Of a stretch of DNA of 64,000 bases, positions 34,012 to 43,593 are shown in pieces. Each line of letters opens with the position of its first letter. The stretch's first letter is position 1. The notes below the pieces were generated by a model. It was not told the origin of the DNA, did not search any database, and saw only the letters and a list, made by a program, of their open reading frames with translations. Source of the stretch: Allomuricauda sp. TY007. GTDB lineage: Bacteria; Bacteroidota; Bacteroidia; Flavobacteriales; Flavobacteriaceae. Made by a program: the position numbers and the translations under genes. The stretch is taken from NCBI RefSeq assembly GCF_010468565.1, contig NZ_WUEG01000001.1:310001-374000 (forward strand), written 5' to 3'.

Positions 34012-36438
34012 ATGTTTAAAAACTATCTAAAAATCGCTCTAAGGTACTTGCTGAAGAACAAGTTGTATTCCATCACCAACATTTTTGGTCTTGCTCTGGG
34101 AGTGGCCTCATTTGTCCTTATAATGCTCTATGTTAATTATGAAAAGAGCTATGATACATTTGAAGGTTCTGAAAATGTGTATAGAACATACATGGATTAC
34201 CTCGAAGGGGACACTTATGTGGCGGGTGATGCAGCAACATACAATGCCTCTGGCCCCGCCTTAAAGGAAAAGTTTCCAGAAATAGTGGACTATGTACGTT
34301 TTTATTATTTTGAAAAATTAGCCTTTAAAGTTGGAGAAAAAATTTTGGAGCAGCCATTGGGGTCATTGGCAGACCCTTCCTACTTCAATATTTTCAATCA
34401 ACCTTTGATTAAGGGAGATGCTGAAACCGCTCTAGCAGAACCTAATTCGATTGTACTTTCAAAATCTTTTGCTGAAAAACTTTTTGGGCAGGAGAACCCT
34501 ATGAGAAAATCAATTTCAGTATTTGAAGATGGCAAGGAGACCCAACTTACAGTGACGGGTATTATGGAAGATGTTCCAAAAAACACCCATTATAGAAATT
34601 CGTTTCTAATCTCGTTTGAGACGGAAAAAACTTTGACGGATTTCGGGCCTACAGCCCATGAGCTAAATTGGAACATGAACAATTATTATACCTATTTAAA
34701 GTTGGCTCCAGACACCAATATTGATGCTCTACGACAAAAAATAATTGACAGCGATATTGAAAAAAGTAAAACCGAAAGGCATAACATAGAACCTATTGAG
34801 GATATTCATTTATATTCCGATAAGCCTTATGAAGTCACGGTCAACGGTAGTATTTTGAGAATAAAATTCTTAACGGCCATCGCTTTCATAATACTTGTTC
34901 TCTCTTGGTTGAACTATGTAAACCTTTCGACGACAAAGTCGATGGAGCGGGCGAAAGAAGCGGGCATAAGAAAAGTTGCTGGAGCAAAAAGATCACAGCT
35001 CATAGTCCAATCTTTAATGGAGTCCGTATTGCTCAACTTTATTGCCATTGCCATAGCACTGTCGATGGTTTTTGGAGCAATGCCTCTTTACAACAACATC
35101 ACTGGAAATGACCTCAATCTTGATTGGGAGGTCATGGTAAGTTTTATCCCGTATTTTATTTTTATAATAGGAGGTGTTATTTTGGCGGGGCTTTATCCCG
35201 CTTTCTTGCTCAGCAGATATTCACCGGCCAAAGCATTAAAAGGAAAGGTAAGGACTTCTACGGAAGGCATCGGGCTTCGAAAAGGACTTATTGTAACGCA
35301 GTTTTTTGCTACAATAGTCCTTTTAACGGGGACGTTCGTTATCTCCAAACAAATCAACTTTTTGGATAATCAACCTATTGGCGCCAATGTTGATCAAATT
35401 ATTGCCCTGCACGGAACAGTGGTTTCGACCCAATCGGATTCTTTGGTAAACAATGATTTTAGGGTGTTAAAAGAACAATTGGAGGACCTCCCTTTTATTG
35501 AGAAGACAGCCATTGCCCAAACGTATCCAGGCGACAGTTTTGATAATTTGTCCTCTTCCCGTGGAATTTGGTTGCCCGACGGGAGAAGTGACAAAGCCAA
35601 TATTTTCTATACCTATCATGCCCAACCGGATTATTTTGATTTGATGGACATTGAATTTTTGGCAGGCGGGACTTTTATTTTGAATTCCAAGTTTGAAGGG
35701 AATCAAATTGTGGTGAACGAGACATTTTTAAAAACAGTGGGAATCTCCTCTCCCGAGGAAGTGTTGAACAAAACGGTAACTTTCTGGGGAAACAATGAAT
35801 GGAAAGTTATGGGCATCATTAAGGATTATTATCATTTCGGACTAAAAACACCTGTTTTGCCAATGGTTATTAGATATGAAAACAATATGAGCAACCTGTT
35901 GGTAAAAATCGATAAATCTTCCACCTCAATTGCAGGGATTGAAACCGTGCTAAGCCAAGTTGAAAACAAATGGCATGAAGTTTTCCCTCAAAGTACATTC
36001 AATTATACCTTTTTAGATGAAAAATTTGAAGCCCAATATGAACAGGACAAAGCCTTTGGAAAGGCCTTTCAGATTTTCACCGTTCTTTCCATTCTTATAG
36101 CCTCATTGGGACTTTTTGGCCTTACGGCATATACCGTTGTGCTGCGGAAAAAGGAAATCGGCATAAGAAAGGTAAACGGCGCCACTATAACACAAGTATT
36201 GACCTTATTGAACAAAGACTTTGTAAAATTGTTGGGATTGGCCTTCATTATTGCGATACCAAGCTCTTGGTACGTAATGAACCAATGGTTGGAAGGATTT
36301 ACATATAGAACAAATTTCAGTTGGTGGATATTCGCTTTGGCGGGAACAACAGCACTTTTAATTACTTTTTTAACGGTAAGCTGGCAAAGTTTTAAAGCTG
36401 CTATCGCCAATCCGGTAGAATCATTAAAAGACGAATAA
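34012..36438 (+). CDS. MacB/FtsX-type ABC permease 5 (most divergent copy)
   Basis: An 808-residue paralogue with the same plan. It is visibly the most divergent of the five: LNYVNLSTTKSMERAKEAGIRKVAGAKRSQL in the first FtsX domain and VVLRKKEIGIRKVNGATITQVLTLL in the second. The coding DNA is richer in A/T than its neighbours. It ends NPVESLKDE rather than SLRTE. It is followed after 12 bases by its own ATPase gene, so these two may form a separate transporter that shares the TolC channel and adaptor. Confidence 0.92.
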   Translation: MFKNYLKIALRYLLKNKLYSITNIFGLALGVASFVLIMLYVNYEKSYDTFEGSENVYRTYMDYLEGDTYVAGDAATYNASGPALKEKFPEIVDYVRFYYFEKLAFKVGEKILEQPLGSLADPSYFNIFNQPLIKGDAETALAEPNSIVLSKSFAEKLFGQENPMRKSISVFEDGKETQLTVTGIMEDVPKNTHYRNSFLISFETEKTLTDFGPTAHELNWNMNNYYTYLKLAPDTNIDALRQKIIDSDIEKSKTERHNIEPIEDIHLYSDKPYEVTVNGSILRIKFLTAIAFIILVLSWLNYVNLSTTKSMERAKEAGIRKVAGAKRSQLIVQSLMESVLLNFIAIAIALSMVFGAMPLYNNITGNDLNLDWEVMVSFIPYFIFIIGGVILAGLYPAFLLSRYSPAKALKGKVRTSTEGIGLRKGLIVTQFFATIVLLTGTFVISKQINFLDNQPIGANVDQIIALHGTVVSTQSDSLVNNDFRVLKEQLEDLPFIEKTAIAQTYPGDSFDNLSSSRGIWLPDGRSDKANIFYTYHAQPDYFDLMDIEFLAGGTFILNSKFEGNQIVVNETFLKTVGISSPEEVLNKTVTFWGNNEWKVMGIIKDYYHFGLKTPVLPMVIRYENNMSNLLVKIDKSSTSIAGIETVLSQVENKWHEVFPQSTFNYTFLDEKFEAQYEQDKAFGKAFQIFTVLSILIASLGLFGLTAYTVVLRKKEIGIRKVNGATITQVLTLLNKDFVKLLGLAFIIAIPSSWYVMNQWLEGFTYRTNFSWWIFALAGTTALLITFLTVSWQSFKAAIANPVESLKDE

Positions 36439-36450
36439 ACAAAAGATATT

Positions 36451-37113
36451 ATGCTATTACAACTCAACAACATATTTAAATGGGTCACTACGGGAGGCCA
36501 ACGTATTTTTTTGCTGAAAGATATCAACCTAGAAGTGGAAGAAGGAGAGTTTATCTCCATTATGGGCCCATCCGGATCAGGTAAGTCCACATTGCTCAAC
36601 GTCATCGGGATGCTTGATAATTTTGATGAAGGAGAATACAATTTTATGGATGAATCCGTCCATTCGCTCAAAGAAAAGCACCGATCCAACCTGTACAAAC
36701 AATATATTGGCTTTGTATTTCAGTCTTACCATTTGTTAGACGAACTCACGGTAAAAGAGAATTTGGAAATGCCCTTGATCTATAAAAAAATCAAAGGTTC
36801 GGAACGTAAGGCTATGGTAGCCGATATGTTGGACCGTTTCAACATTGTGGGCAAAAAAGATTTGTTTCCCGCACAGCTTAGTGGTGGGCAGCAACAGTTG
36901 GTAGGAGTAGCGAGAGCCTTGATTGCCAACCCAAAATTGATTTTGGCCGATGAGCCCACAGGCAATCTAAACTCTAAGCAAGGTGAAGAGATTATGGAGC
37001 TTTTTAAACAGTTAAATGAAGAGGGTGTGACCATCATCCAAGTGACCCACTCCGAGAAGAATGCCGAATATGGCTCCAGAATCATCAATTTATTGGACGG
37101 GAGAATGGTTTGA
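36451..37113 (+). CDS. Second ABC transporter ATP-binding protein (divergent motifs)
   Basis: A 220-residue ATPase with Walker A GPSGSGKST (about 43-51), Q-loop FVFQSYHLLDELTV, Walker [12 protein letters not shown] and H-loop IQVTHSE. Two places differ from the first ATPase. The sequence after LSGGQQQ is LVGVARAL, where Arg is usual, and the D-loop reads NLNS instead of NLDS. The core catalytic residues remain, so it may be slow or need asymmetry in a heterodimer, but it is not clearly dead. It is the last gene of the export operon. Its nearest partner is permease 5. Confidence 0.9.
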   Translation: MLLQLNNIFKWVTTGGQRIFLLKDINLEVEEGEFISIMGPSGSGKSTLLNVIGMLDNFDEGEYNFMDESVHSLKEKHRSNLYKQYIGFVFQSYHLLDELTVKENLEMPLIYKKIKGSERKAMVADMLDRFNIVGKKDLFPAQLSGGQQQLVGVARALIANPKLILADEPTGNLNSKQGEEIMELFKQLNEEGVTIIQVTHSEKNAEYGSRIINLLDGRMV

Positions 37114-37341
37114 TCGAGTTCAAAAGTCAAGTTCAAGTTCAAACTCAAGTATCAATGCTTTTGTAATGTATACGTATCATGAATACTTTTGGGCTTGAAC
37201 TTGAGACCTGAGCTTGGGTTTGATGCACGATGTCCGAAGTATGATGCAGGAAATCTTGTGTCTTGGTTCTTGATTCTTGGCTCTTTGTTCTTGCGTTTGA
37301 TACTTGAACTTGTACTTAAGACCTGAGCTTGCACTTGAAAA
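37114..37341. repeat. Degenerate repeat cluster (relative of the 61-kb element, no gene)
   Basis: The gap between the last ATPase gene and the FAD oxidoreductase gene is full of short imperfect repeats of the form caagttcaag/cttgaacttg. Direct repeats acttgagacctgagcttg (37199-37216) and acttaagacctgagcttg (37314-37331) differ at one base. tcaagtatcaa (37145-37155) is inverted at 37297-37307. The strings gtacttaa (37312-37319) and cttgcacttga (37328-37338) also occur, in the same order on the opposite strand, in the left flank of the four-helix-bundle element at 61141-61166. No gene lies here. Confidence 0.65.
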
Positions 37342-38460
37342 TCAATCAACCAATTCGGCCAGTTCTTTACCTACGAGACTGCCGAGTGCCACACCCATAC
37401 CACCCAAACGGACCCCACAGTAGATGGAATTGGATATTTGTTTCACAATCGGTGATTTTTGGGCACCCACTCCCATAATACCGCTCCATCTGCGTTCAAT
37501 TTTTACGGGATAATCAGGTAAAATCATATTGCGGAGCAATGCTTCGAGCCTGTCCTGAATAATTTGGGTTTCTCCGAACTCGGTGGTTTCTTCGGTTTTA
37601 AAATCAAGGTTTCTTCCACCGCCAAATAGAATTCTATCATCAATATTTCGGAAATAATAATAGCCTTCATCAAAATGGAAGGTGCCCTTTACATGTAAAT
37701 TTTTGATGGGCTCCGTAATCAAAACTTGCGCTCTGGCAGGCTTGACGGTTTCAGATTTTAATAGCTTGGAAGCAAACCCGTTGGTGGCCACGAATACTTT
37801 TTTGGATAAAAATTCAAAGTCAGCGGTTTTAATGATTGCCCCTCCATTAGATTCAATCATTTCCTCGACCATCACACCATTTAAAATGGGTATTTTCATG
37901 GACACACATTTTTGAATGAGGGAGCGCATCATTTTCCCTGTGTCCAGTTGCCCTTCTAGTTGGTGTGTAATATATTTTTCTTGAATATTGGCAAAGTTGA
38001 AGCAATTATTGCTGGTATCGAAAGGTTTTTGTTGGAATATGGGCTCCATCAAACTGTTTAGGTATGGAATGGATGCCAAACATTTTTCGTAGAACTCGGG
38101 TTTTTCCAAAGGAAAAAGTTCATGACTGCCATGCAATTGAAAACCGATGGCTTCATCTCCCAACAGACTCCTTAAGCGTTGAATCCCATCCCAACGTTTT
38201 TGAACGAGTTGCACCACTTCTTCCTCGGTATGATGCTCTAAGTCGGATAAAATTTCTGAGGCACTCCCAAAACACGCAAAACCTGCATTTTTTGTACTGG
38301 CACCTTGTGGTAGACTACCTTTTTCCAAAATCAAGATATTGCTTTTGGGGTACTTTTCCTTTAGACTGATGGCACAGTTGATGCCAACGATTCCACTGCC
38401 GATTATGGTAAAATCGACATGGGAAAACCAGCTCTTATGTTCCCAATAACTCAATTCCAT
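37342..38460 (-). CDS. FAD-dependent amino-acid/amine oxidoreductase (DAO family)
   Basis: A 372-residue protein of the DAO family. The N-terminal dinucleotide-binding motif is FTIIGSGIVGINCA (about 17-30) followed by LEKGSLPQGASTKNAGFACFG, the segment that in glycine oxidase and gamma-glutamylputrescine oxidase relatives places FAD. The end has RRWSGIMG and GVRLGGMGVALGSLVGKELA, the C-terminal FAD contact. There is no signal peptide. It likely oxidises a small amine or amino acid; the substrate cannot be named. It lies just beyond the accC terminator, so it is probably transcribed separately. Confidence 0.85.
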   Translation of the reverse strand: MELSYWEHKSWFSHVDFTIIGSGIVGINCAISLKEKYPKSNILILEKGSLPQGASTKNAGFACFGSASEILSDLEHHTEEEVVQLVQKRWDGIQRLRSLLGDEAIGFQLHGSHELFPLEKPEFYEKCLASIPYLNSLMEPIFQQKPFDTSNNCFNFANIQEKYITHQLEGQLDTGKMMRSLIQKCVSMKIPILNGVMVEEMIESNGGAIIKTADFEFLSKKVFVATNGFASKLLKSETVKPARAQVLITEPIKNLHVKGTFHFDEGYYYFRNIDDRILFGGGRNLDFKTEETTEFGETQIIQDRLEALLRNMILPDYPVKIERRWSGIMGVGAQKSPIVKQISNSIYCGVRLGGMGVALGSLVGKELAELVD

Positions 38461-38470
38461 AAATGAAAAA

Positions 38471-38486
38471 CCCCGATAAATCGGGG
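38471..38486 (-). terminator. Terminator after accC
   Basis: A ccccga/tcgggg stem (38471-38476 with 38481-38486) closes a 4-base loop and is followed on the minus strand by TTTTTCATTT. It lies between the accC stop and the FAD oxidoreductase start codon at 38460. Confidence 0.75.
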
Positions 38487-38493
38487 CTTTGTT

Positions 38494-39852
38494 TTAATGA
38501 TGATCTTTATACTTTGGATCCATTTTAAAATCCTCCATGAATTTGGTGGTGTAATTACCGGCCAAATAATCCGGATGATCCATCAGCTGACGGTGGAACG
38601 GAATGGTCGTTTTAACGCCTTCAATTACAAACTCGTCCAGCGCCCTTCTCATTTTATTGATGGCCTCTTCCCTTGTTTGTGCCGTAGTGATTAATTTGGC
38701 GATCATGGAATCATAATTCGGCGGAATCATATAACCACTGTACACATGAGTATCCAAACGAACACCATGGCCACCCGGTGTGTGTAAGGTTGTAATCTTT
38801 CCCGGGGAAGGCCTAAAATCGTTATAGGGATCTTCCGCATTGATCCTGCACTCAATGGAATGCAATTTTGGATAATAATTTTTACCTGAAATTGGCACAC
38901 CGCCTGCAACCAAAATCTGCTCACGGATCAAATCGTAATCCACAACCTGTTCTGTAATCGGGTGCTCCACCTGAATACGGGTGTTCATCTCCATAAAGTA
39001 GAAATTTCGGTGTTTGTCCACCAAAAACTCTATGGTACCCGCGCCTTCATATTTAATATATTCCGCAGCTTTTACGGCCGCTTTCCCCATGTCCTCACGG
39101 AGTTTGTCCGTCATAAATGGAGAAGGAGTCTCCTCGGTAAGCTTTTGGTGCCTACGTTGCACGGAACAATCCCTTTCGGATAAGTGACAGGCCTTTCCAT
39201 ATTGGTCACCAACAATTTGGATTTCGATATGGCGAGGTTCCTCGATCAGCTTTTCCATGTACATTCCGCCATTCCCAAAAGCAGCTGTTGCTTCGGTAAC
39301 GGCACTATTGAAGTTTTTCTCCATTTGATCCTCCGACCAGATAGCTCGCATTCCCTTTCCACCACCACCGGCGGTAGCTTTGATCATTACGGGATAACCC
39401 ATTTTTTTGGCCTCCTTTTTTGCATGATCGACGTCTTTCAGCAGGCCTTGTGAACCTGGAACGGTGGGTACACCCGCTTTTCGCATGGTCTCCTTCGCCG
39501 TGGCCTTATCTCCCATTTTATCAATCTGTTCGCCAGAAGCTCCGATGAACTTAATATCGTGCTCGGCACATATTTTGGAAAATTTGGAGTTTTCGGACAA
39601 GAACCCATATCCGGGATGAATGGCGTCGGCATTGGTGATTTCTGCAGCAGCAATGATGTTTGGAATCTTCAAATAGGATTCGCTACTAGGGGCCGGGCCT
39701 ATGCAAACCGCTTCGTCGGCAAATCGGACGTGAAGACTTTCCTCGTCGGCCTTGGAGTAAACGGCAACCGTTTTTATCCCCATTTCCTTGCAGGTTCTTA
39801 TGATCCGCAGGGCAATTTCACCCCTGTTTGCTATCAATATTTTTTTAAACAT
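38494..39852 (-). CDS. accC: Acetyl-CoA carboxylase, biotin carboxylase subunit
   Basis: A protein of 452 residues from ATG 39852 ([17 protein letters not shown]); three extra upstream codons are out of line with the family. It carboxylates biotin on AccB using ATP and bicarbonate for malonyl-CoA synthesis. Motifs seen are the N-terminal ANRGEIA, the ATP-grasp glycine-rich loop GGGGKGMR (about 165), the substrate-binding [12 protein letters not shown], and the catalytic [15 protein letters not shown]. It is third in the order fabH-accB-accC. The carboxyltransferase subunits are not in the window. Confidence 0.97.
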   Translation of the reverse strand: MFKKILIANRGEIALRIIRTCKEMGIKTVAVYSKADEESLHVRFADEAVCIGPAPSSESYLKIPNIIAAAEITNADAIHPGYGFLSENSKFSKICAEHDIKFIGASGEQIDKMGDKATAKETMRKAGVPTVPGSQGLLKDVDHAKKEAKKMGYPVMIKATAGGGGKGMRAIWSEDQMEKNFNSAVTEATAAFGNGGMYMEKLIEEPRHIEIQIVGDQYGKACHLSERDCSVQRRHQKLTEETPSPFMTDKLREDMGKAAVKAAEYIKYEGAGTIEFLVDKHRNFYFMEMNTRIQVEHPITEQVVDYDLIREQILVAGGVPISGKNYYPKLHSIECRINAEDPYNDFRPSPGKITTLHTPGGHGVRLDTHVYSGYMIPPNYDSMIAKLITTAQTREEAINKMRRALDEFVIEGVKTTIPFHRQLMDHPDYLAGNYTTKFMEDFKMDPKYKDHH

Positions 39853-39933
39853 AGAACACAATCTTTAGTTAGGAATTCTAAATCTTAAATGATTTTGGGA
39901 ACCATTGGCCCAAAAACGATCATTTAAAATTCA

Positions 39934-40434
39934 CTACGATGGGTCTACCAAGAATAAGGGTTGGTCAAACTCAACGGGTGAGGAATCATCAACCAATATC
40001 TTAACTATTTTGCCTGAAACCTCTGATTCAATATCGTTAAAAAGTTTCATGGCTTCGATCACACATAGAACATCTCCTTTATTAATGGAACTGCCCACTT
40101 CTACGAAAGGTGGCTTGTCCGGGGATGGCTTTCTATAGAACGTTCCTATGATGGGGGATTTTACTGTGATGTATTTTGAATCATCCTCTGTTTTTTTAGC
40201 GTCAGCGGGTGCCGGAGCTGCAGCTTCCTGTGGTGCTGATGCCGCTGGAGCGGCAGGAGTGGCGGCGGATGGTTGGGCAACAGGGATTTGTTGAACAATT
40301 GTGGTCTCTGGTGTACTGGAACTGGTGCTTCCCGTTCGAATGGTAATCTTAATGTCCTCCATTTCCAGCTTCACCTCGCTGGCACCCGATTTGGCGACAA
40401 ACTTGATTAAACTTTGAATTTCCTTAATGTCCAT
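39934..40434 (-). CDS. accB: Acetyl-CoA carboxylase, biotin carboxyl carrier protein
   Basis: A 166-residue protein. Residues 1-35 form the usual N-terminal segment ([25 protein letters not shown]). An Ala/Pro/Gln-rich linker follows (about 40-82). The biotinyl domain spans about 88-166, with the biotinylated Lys 130 in [12 protein letters not shown] and the thumb region [13 protein letters not shown]. It carries the carboxyl group between AccC and the carboxyltransferase in the cytoplasm. It lies between fabH (27 bases upstream) and accC (82 bases downstream). Confidence 0.97.
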   Translation of the reverse strand: MDIKEIQSLIKFVAKSGASEVKLEMEDIKITIRTGSTSSSTPETTIVQQIPVAQPSAATPAAPAASAPQEAAAPAPADAKKTEDDSKYITVKSPIIGTFYRKPSPDKPPFVEVGSSINKGDVLCVIEAMKLFNDIESEVSGKIVKILVDDSSPVEFDQPLFLVDPS

Positions 40435-40460
40435 GGAATATAATTTAGTTAGTTGTGTGA

Positions 40461-41456
40461 TTAAGAATTATAGGCCCACTTTAAGTAAATGGAACCCCAT
40501 GTAAAACCACCACCAAAGGCGGCGAATATGATATTGTCTCCTTTTTTCAACTGCTTCTCGAAATCATAGAGCAACAAGGGCAGTGTAGCAGATGTTGTGT
40601 TTCCGTATCGGTCAATGTTAATAAGAACCTTCTCGGCCTCAATACCCATTCTGTTGGCCGTAGCGTCAATAATACGTTTGTTGGCTTGGTGTGGTGCCAA
40701 CCATTGTACATCGTCTTTTGTTAGGTTGTTGCGCTCCATGATCAAAGCTGAAACATCGGCCATGTTAGAGACTGCAAATTTAAAAACAGACTTCCCATCT
40801 TGAAAGACGTAGTGCTGTTTGTTTTTTACCGTTTCTTCTGATGCCGGCAAAATAGAACCTCCTGCATCAATCTTTAAAAATTGACGGCCAATCCCATCCG
40901 AGCGCAAAAACTCATCTTGTAAACCTAAGCCTTCTTCATTGGGTTCAAAAAGAACCGCTCCAGCTCCATCCCCAAAAATAATACAAGTTGTTCTATCGGT
41001 ATAATCTATTATGGACGACATCTTATCGGCCCCAATGACCAATACTTTTTTGTACCTGCCGGATTCTATATAACTGGCTGCGGTGGACATCCCGTACAAA
41101 AAACTGGAACATGCAGCTTGTAGATCGTAAGCAAAAGCGTTAACCGCACCAATTTCTGAAGCCACATAGGCCGCAGTGGAAGCAACAGGCATATCGGGGG
41201 TGGCGGTGGCAACGAGTACAAAATCTATTTCGGAAGCCTCAATGCCTCTTTTTTGAAGCAAATCTTCCGCAGCTTTGATGGCCATGAAAGATGTTCCCGC
41301 ATTCTCTTCTTTTAAGATTCTTCGTTCCTTGATTCCTGTTCTTGTGGTAATCCATTCATCGTTGGTATCTACCATGGTTTCCAATACTTTATTGGAAAGA
41401 ACAAAATCTGGAACATACCCTCCTACAGCTGTTATTGCTGCTGTTGTTTTTTTCAT
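40461..41456 (-). CDS. fabH: Beta-ketoacyl-ACP synthase III
   Basis: A 331-residue condensing enzyme that starts fatty-acid synthesis by joining an acyl-CoA with malonyl-ACP. The catalytic triad is visible: Cys 116 in [11 protein letters not shown], His in [11 protein letters not shown] (about 254) and Asn in [10 protein letters not shown] (about 284). The N-terminal [10 protein letters not shown] and [16 protein letters not shown] are typical. Related flavobacteria use it for branched-chain primers, which is established for the phylum but not shown here. It is transcribed with accB and accC, behind the rpmF terminator. Confidence 0.96.
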   Translation of the reverse strand: MKKTTAAITAVGGYVPDFVLSNKVLETMVDTNDEWITTRTGIKERRILKEENAGTSFMAIKAAEDLLQKRGIEASEIDFVLVATATPDMPVASTAAYVASEIGAVNAFAYDLQAACSSFLYGMSTAASYIESGRYKKVLVIGADKMSSIIDYTDRTTCIIFGDGAGAVLFEPNEEGLGLQDEFLRSDGIGRQFLKIDAGGSILPASEETVKNKQHYVFQDGKSVFKFAVSNMADVSALIMERNNLTKDDVQWLAPHQANKRIIDATANRMGIEAEKVLINIDRYGNTTSATLPLLLYDFEKQLKKGDNIIFAAFGGGFTWGSIYLKWAYNS

Positions 41457-41579
41457 TTTAGCCTCTCTTTACTGTCAAAAAGATTGAAATTTGACCCAAA
41501 AGCGGTGAAAATTAGTCATTTTATATGACTTTATTGGTAAAATTAACCGTTTTTGGGTGTTAAGACGGGTCCATAAAAA

Positions 41580-41607
41580 AACTCCCGTCAAAAATTCAAC
41601 GGGAGTT
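41580..41607 (-). terminator. Terminator after rpmF
   Basis: A perfect 9-bp stem (aactcccgt at 41580-41588 with acgggagtt at 41599-41607) is followed on the minus strand by TTTTTTT. It separates yceD-rpmF from fabH-accB-accC and may set the ratio of the two blocks. Confidence 0.85.
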
Positions 41608-41630
41608 GCGTTATTACAAGGGATTTGCGG

Positions 41631-41831
41631 TTAGGCCGCAGTTTCCTCTTCTGTTTTGTCAATCAAAACCTGACCTCTGTAGTACAATTTGCCTTCGTGC
41701 CAGTGAGCTCTGTGAAACAAGTGCATTTCACCTGTAGTTGAGTCCTTGGCAATCGTTGGCGCAACTGCTTTGTAGTGGGTTCTTCTTTTGTCCCTTCTGG
41801 TTTTTGATGTTTTTCTTTTAGGATGTGCCAT
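41631..41831 (-). CDS. rpmF: Ribosomal protein L32
   Basis: A 66-residue basic protein of the 50S subunit ([22 protein letters not shown], then [20 protein letters not shown]). The zinc-binding Cys pairs found in some L32 proteins are absent, so this is the Cys-free form. It follows the YceD gene with 7 bases between them, the usual yceD-rpmF arrangement. Confidence 0.97.
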   Translation of the reverse strand: MAHPKRKTSKTRRDKRRTHYKAVAPTIAKDSTTGEMHLFHRAHWHEGKLYYRGQVLIDKTEEETAA

Positions 41832-41838
41832 TATAAAC

Positions 41839-42372
41839 CTATTTATCCGTTAGTAACTTTTTTAAATCGTCCCATCTGGGATCTGTTTTTTCTGATGATT
41901 TCGTATGCTCTTTTGGCTGTAATTCTTCCAGCTTGTCCAAGATATCCGATTGCAACGTTCCGTCTTCAACTCCGGGATGAACCCTTTTTTGGGGAACGGC
42001 AAGCACTAACATTTCGTATATGTACTGTGCTATATTGAACTGGTGCTCTCCATGTGGTATGATCAAGATTTCATCGTCTTCATCATTGTACTCTTCGCCA
42101 AACTTGACGACTAGTTTTAAACTGGAATTAATAGGCTGGTCAAAGGGTTCGCCCGTCAAATCACAATCCACATTTATGGTACCCTCCGCTTCGATCTGAA
42201 GTTCCATCATGGTGCTCATTTTTTCCAAAACGGCACTTATTCGAACGGAAGCTCCGTTAAATTCTTGGTAGTCAAAAGATTCAAAGAACGCATCATCAAT
42301 TTCGTACACAAAATTATGTTTTCCCAACTTCAGACCTGAAAAAGGGATAAAAAACTCTTTCAGCTTCATCAT
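41839..42372 (-). CDS. yceD: YceD/DUF177 family protein
   Basis: A protein of about 177 residues from ATG 42372 (or the next ATG at 42369); the longer frame starts at a TTG and adds a sequence not found in the family. The body matches the DUF177 family: [20 protein letters not shown], then [19 protein letters not shown] and [18 protein letters not shown]. The single Cys in CDLTG replaces the CxR/CxxC found elsewhere. Proteins of this family are linked genetically to 23S rRNA and L32 maturation. The context directly upstream of rpmF agrees. Confidence 0.88.
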   Translation of the reverse strand: MMKLKEFFIPFSGLKLGKHNFVYEIDDAFFESFDYQEFNGASVRISAVLEKMSTMMELQIEAEGTINVDCDLTGEPFDQPINSSLKLVVKFGEEYNDEDDEILIIPHGEHQFNIAQYIYEMLVLAVPQKRVHPGVEDGTLQSDILDKLEELQPKEHTKSSEKTDPRWDDLKKLLTDK

Positions 42373-42482
42373 TTCTACACTTAAGGTTTGTGTACCAGCC
42401 TTTAAAGGCGGGTGCAAAGATACTACTAATTTACAAAACTGCAATTCTAGCTACAACAAATATCCAAAATGTAGTCAACTTT

Positions 42483-43535
42483 TTATCCCCCGCGCTTAAT
42501 TTTCTGCTTTTGTAGGGGGTTTTTGGTCAGTTCCAGGTACTCCATTCTGTTCTTGAACACTTGCATTGCGGTAAACACGGCTTCTTTAAAAGAACTCTCG
42601 TCCGCCTTGCCCTTTCCCGCAATTTCGTAAGCGGTTCCGTGATCTGGTGATGTGCGTACTTTGTTCAATCCTGCCGTATAATTCACCCCTTTTCCAAAGG
42701 AAAGGGTCTTAAAGGGAATAAGGCCTTGATCGTGATAGGCTGCCAAGATGGCATCAAAATTCTGATGACTGTTGGAACCAAAAAAACTATCTGCCGAATA
42801 AGGTCCGTATACCAAAGTGCCCTTATTGAACAATTCTTCTATGGTCGGCTTTAGAATTTTATCGTCTTCTTCACCAATAGTTCCGCTGTCCCCACTATGA
42901 GGGTTAATTCCAAGCATAGCAATTTTGGGTCTGCGGATACCGAAATCCATTTTAAGGGATTTTTCCATGATGGCCACCTTGTTCCGAATCAATTTGGGGG
43001 TAATGGCCTTGGCCACATCTTTTACGGCGATATGGTCGGTGAGCAATCCAACACGCAAGGAGTTCGTGACCATAAACATCAAGCTTTCGCCCTCCAGTTC
43101 TTGGGCAAGGAAATCGGTATGGCCGGGAAATTTAAAATTTTCGGACTGTATATTGTTTTTGTTGATGGGTGCCGTGACCAAGACATCAATTTTGTCTTCT
43201 TTTAATGCAGAAACTGCAGCCCTCAGGGAGCGAATAGCAAAATCGCCTCCTTCTTTGGTGGCGTGACCGTATTCAATTTTCGGTGTTTCTTTCCATACAT
43301 TCACAATATTGACCTTGCCTTCCAAGGCCTGGCCCGCATCCCGAACACCATTGAACTTGAGATCAATCTCCAAATCTTTGATTTGTTGTGAAATGATTTT
43401 GTTCGATGCAAATATCACTGGGGTACAAAACTCCAACATTCTTGGGTCTTCGAATGTTTTGAGCGCTACCTCGCACCCAATGCCGTTAATGTCCCCTATG
43501 GAAATCCCTAACTTTATTTTTTGATTTTCCTTCAT
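42483..43535 (-). CDS. pdxA: 4-hydroxythreonine-4-phosphate dehydrogenase
   Basis: A 350-residue enzyme of pyridoxal-phosphate synthesis that oxidises 4-phosphohydroxy-L-threonine in the DXP-dependent route. Recognisable segments are KLGISIGDINGIGCEVALK at the start, VLVTAPINKNNI and FPGHTDFLA (metal-binding His), MLGINPHSGDSGTIG, and the end segment FKTLSFGKGVNYTAGLNKVRTSPDHGTAYEIAG with another metal His. It is the first gene of the minus-strand block running to rpmF and is divergent from ribE. Confidence 0.96.
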   Translation of the reverse strand: MKENQKIKLGISIGDINGIGCEVALKTFEDPRMLEFCTPVIFASNKIISQQIKDLEIDLKFNGVRDAGQALEGKVNIVNVWKETPKIEYGHATKEGGDFAIRSLRAAVSALKEDKIDVLVTAPINKNNIQSENFKFPGHTDFLAQELEGESLMFMVTNSLRVGLLTDHIAVKDVAKAITPKLIRNKVAIMEKSLKMDFGIRRPKIAMLGINPHSGDSGTIGEEDDKILKPTIEELFNKGTLVYGPYSADSFFGSNSHQNFDAILAAYHDQGLIPFKTLSFGKGVNYTAGLNKVRTSPDHGTAYEIAGKGKADESSFKEAVFTAMQVFKNRMEYLELTKNPLQKQKIKRGG

Positions 43536-43555
43536 AAAATGAATGCCGTTATGGC

Positions 43556-43563
43556 TACTTTTG
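43556..43563 (+). promoter_or_regulatory. Bacteroidota-type -7 promoter box for ribE
   Basis: TACTTTTG fits the TAnnTTTG consensus of the Bacteroidota housekeeping sigma factor and lies 31 bases before the ribE start codon. The -33 half is not clear. The site is in the 58-base gap shared with the divergent pdxA. Confidence 0.5.
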
Positions 43564-43593
43564 CATTACAAATCTAGTCAATAAATAAGAGAC

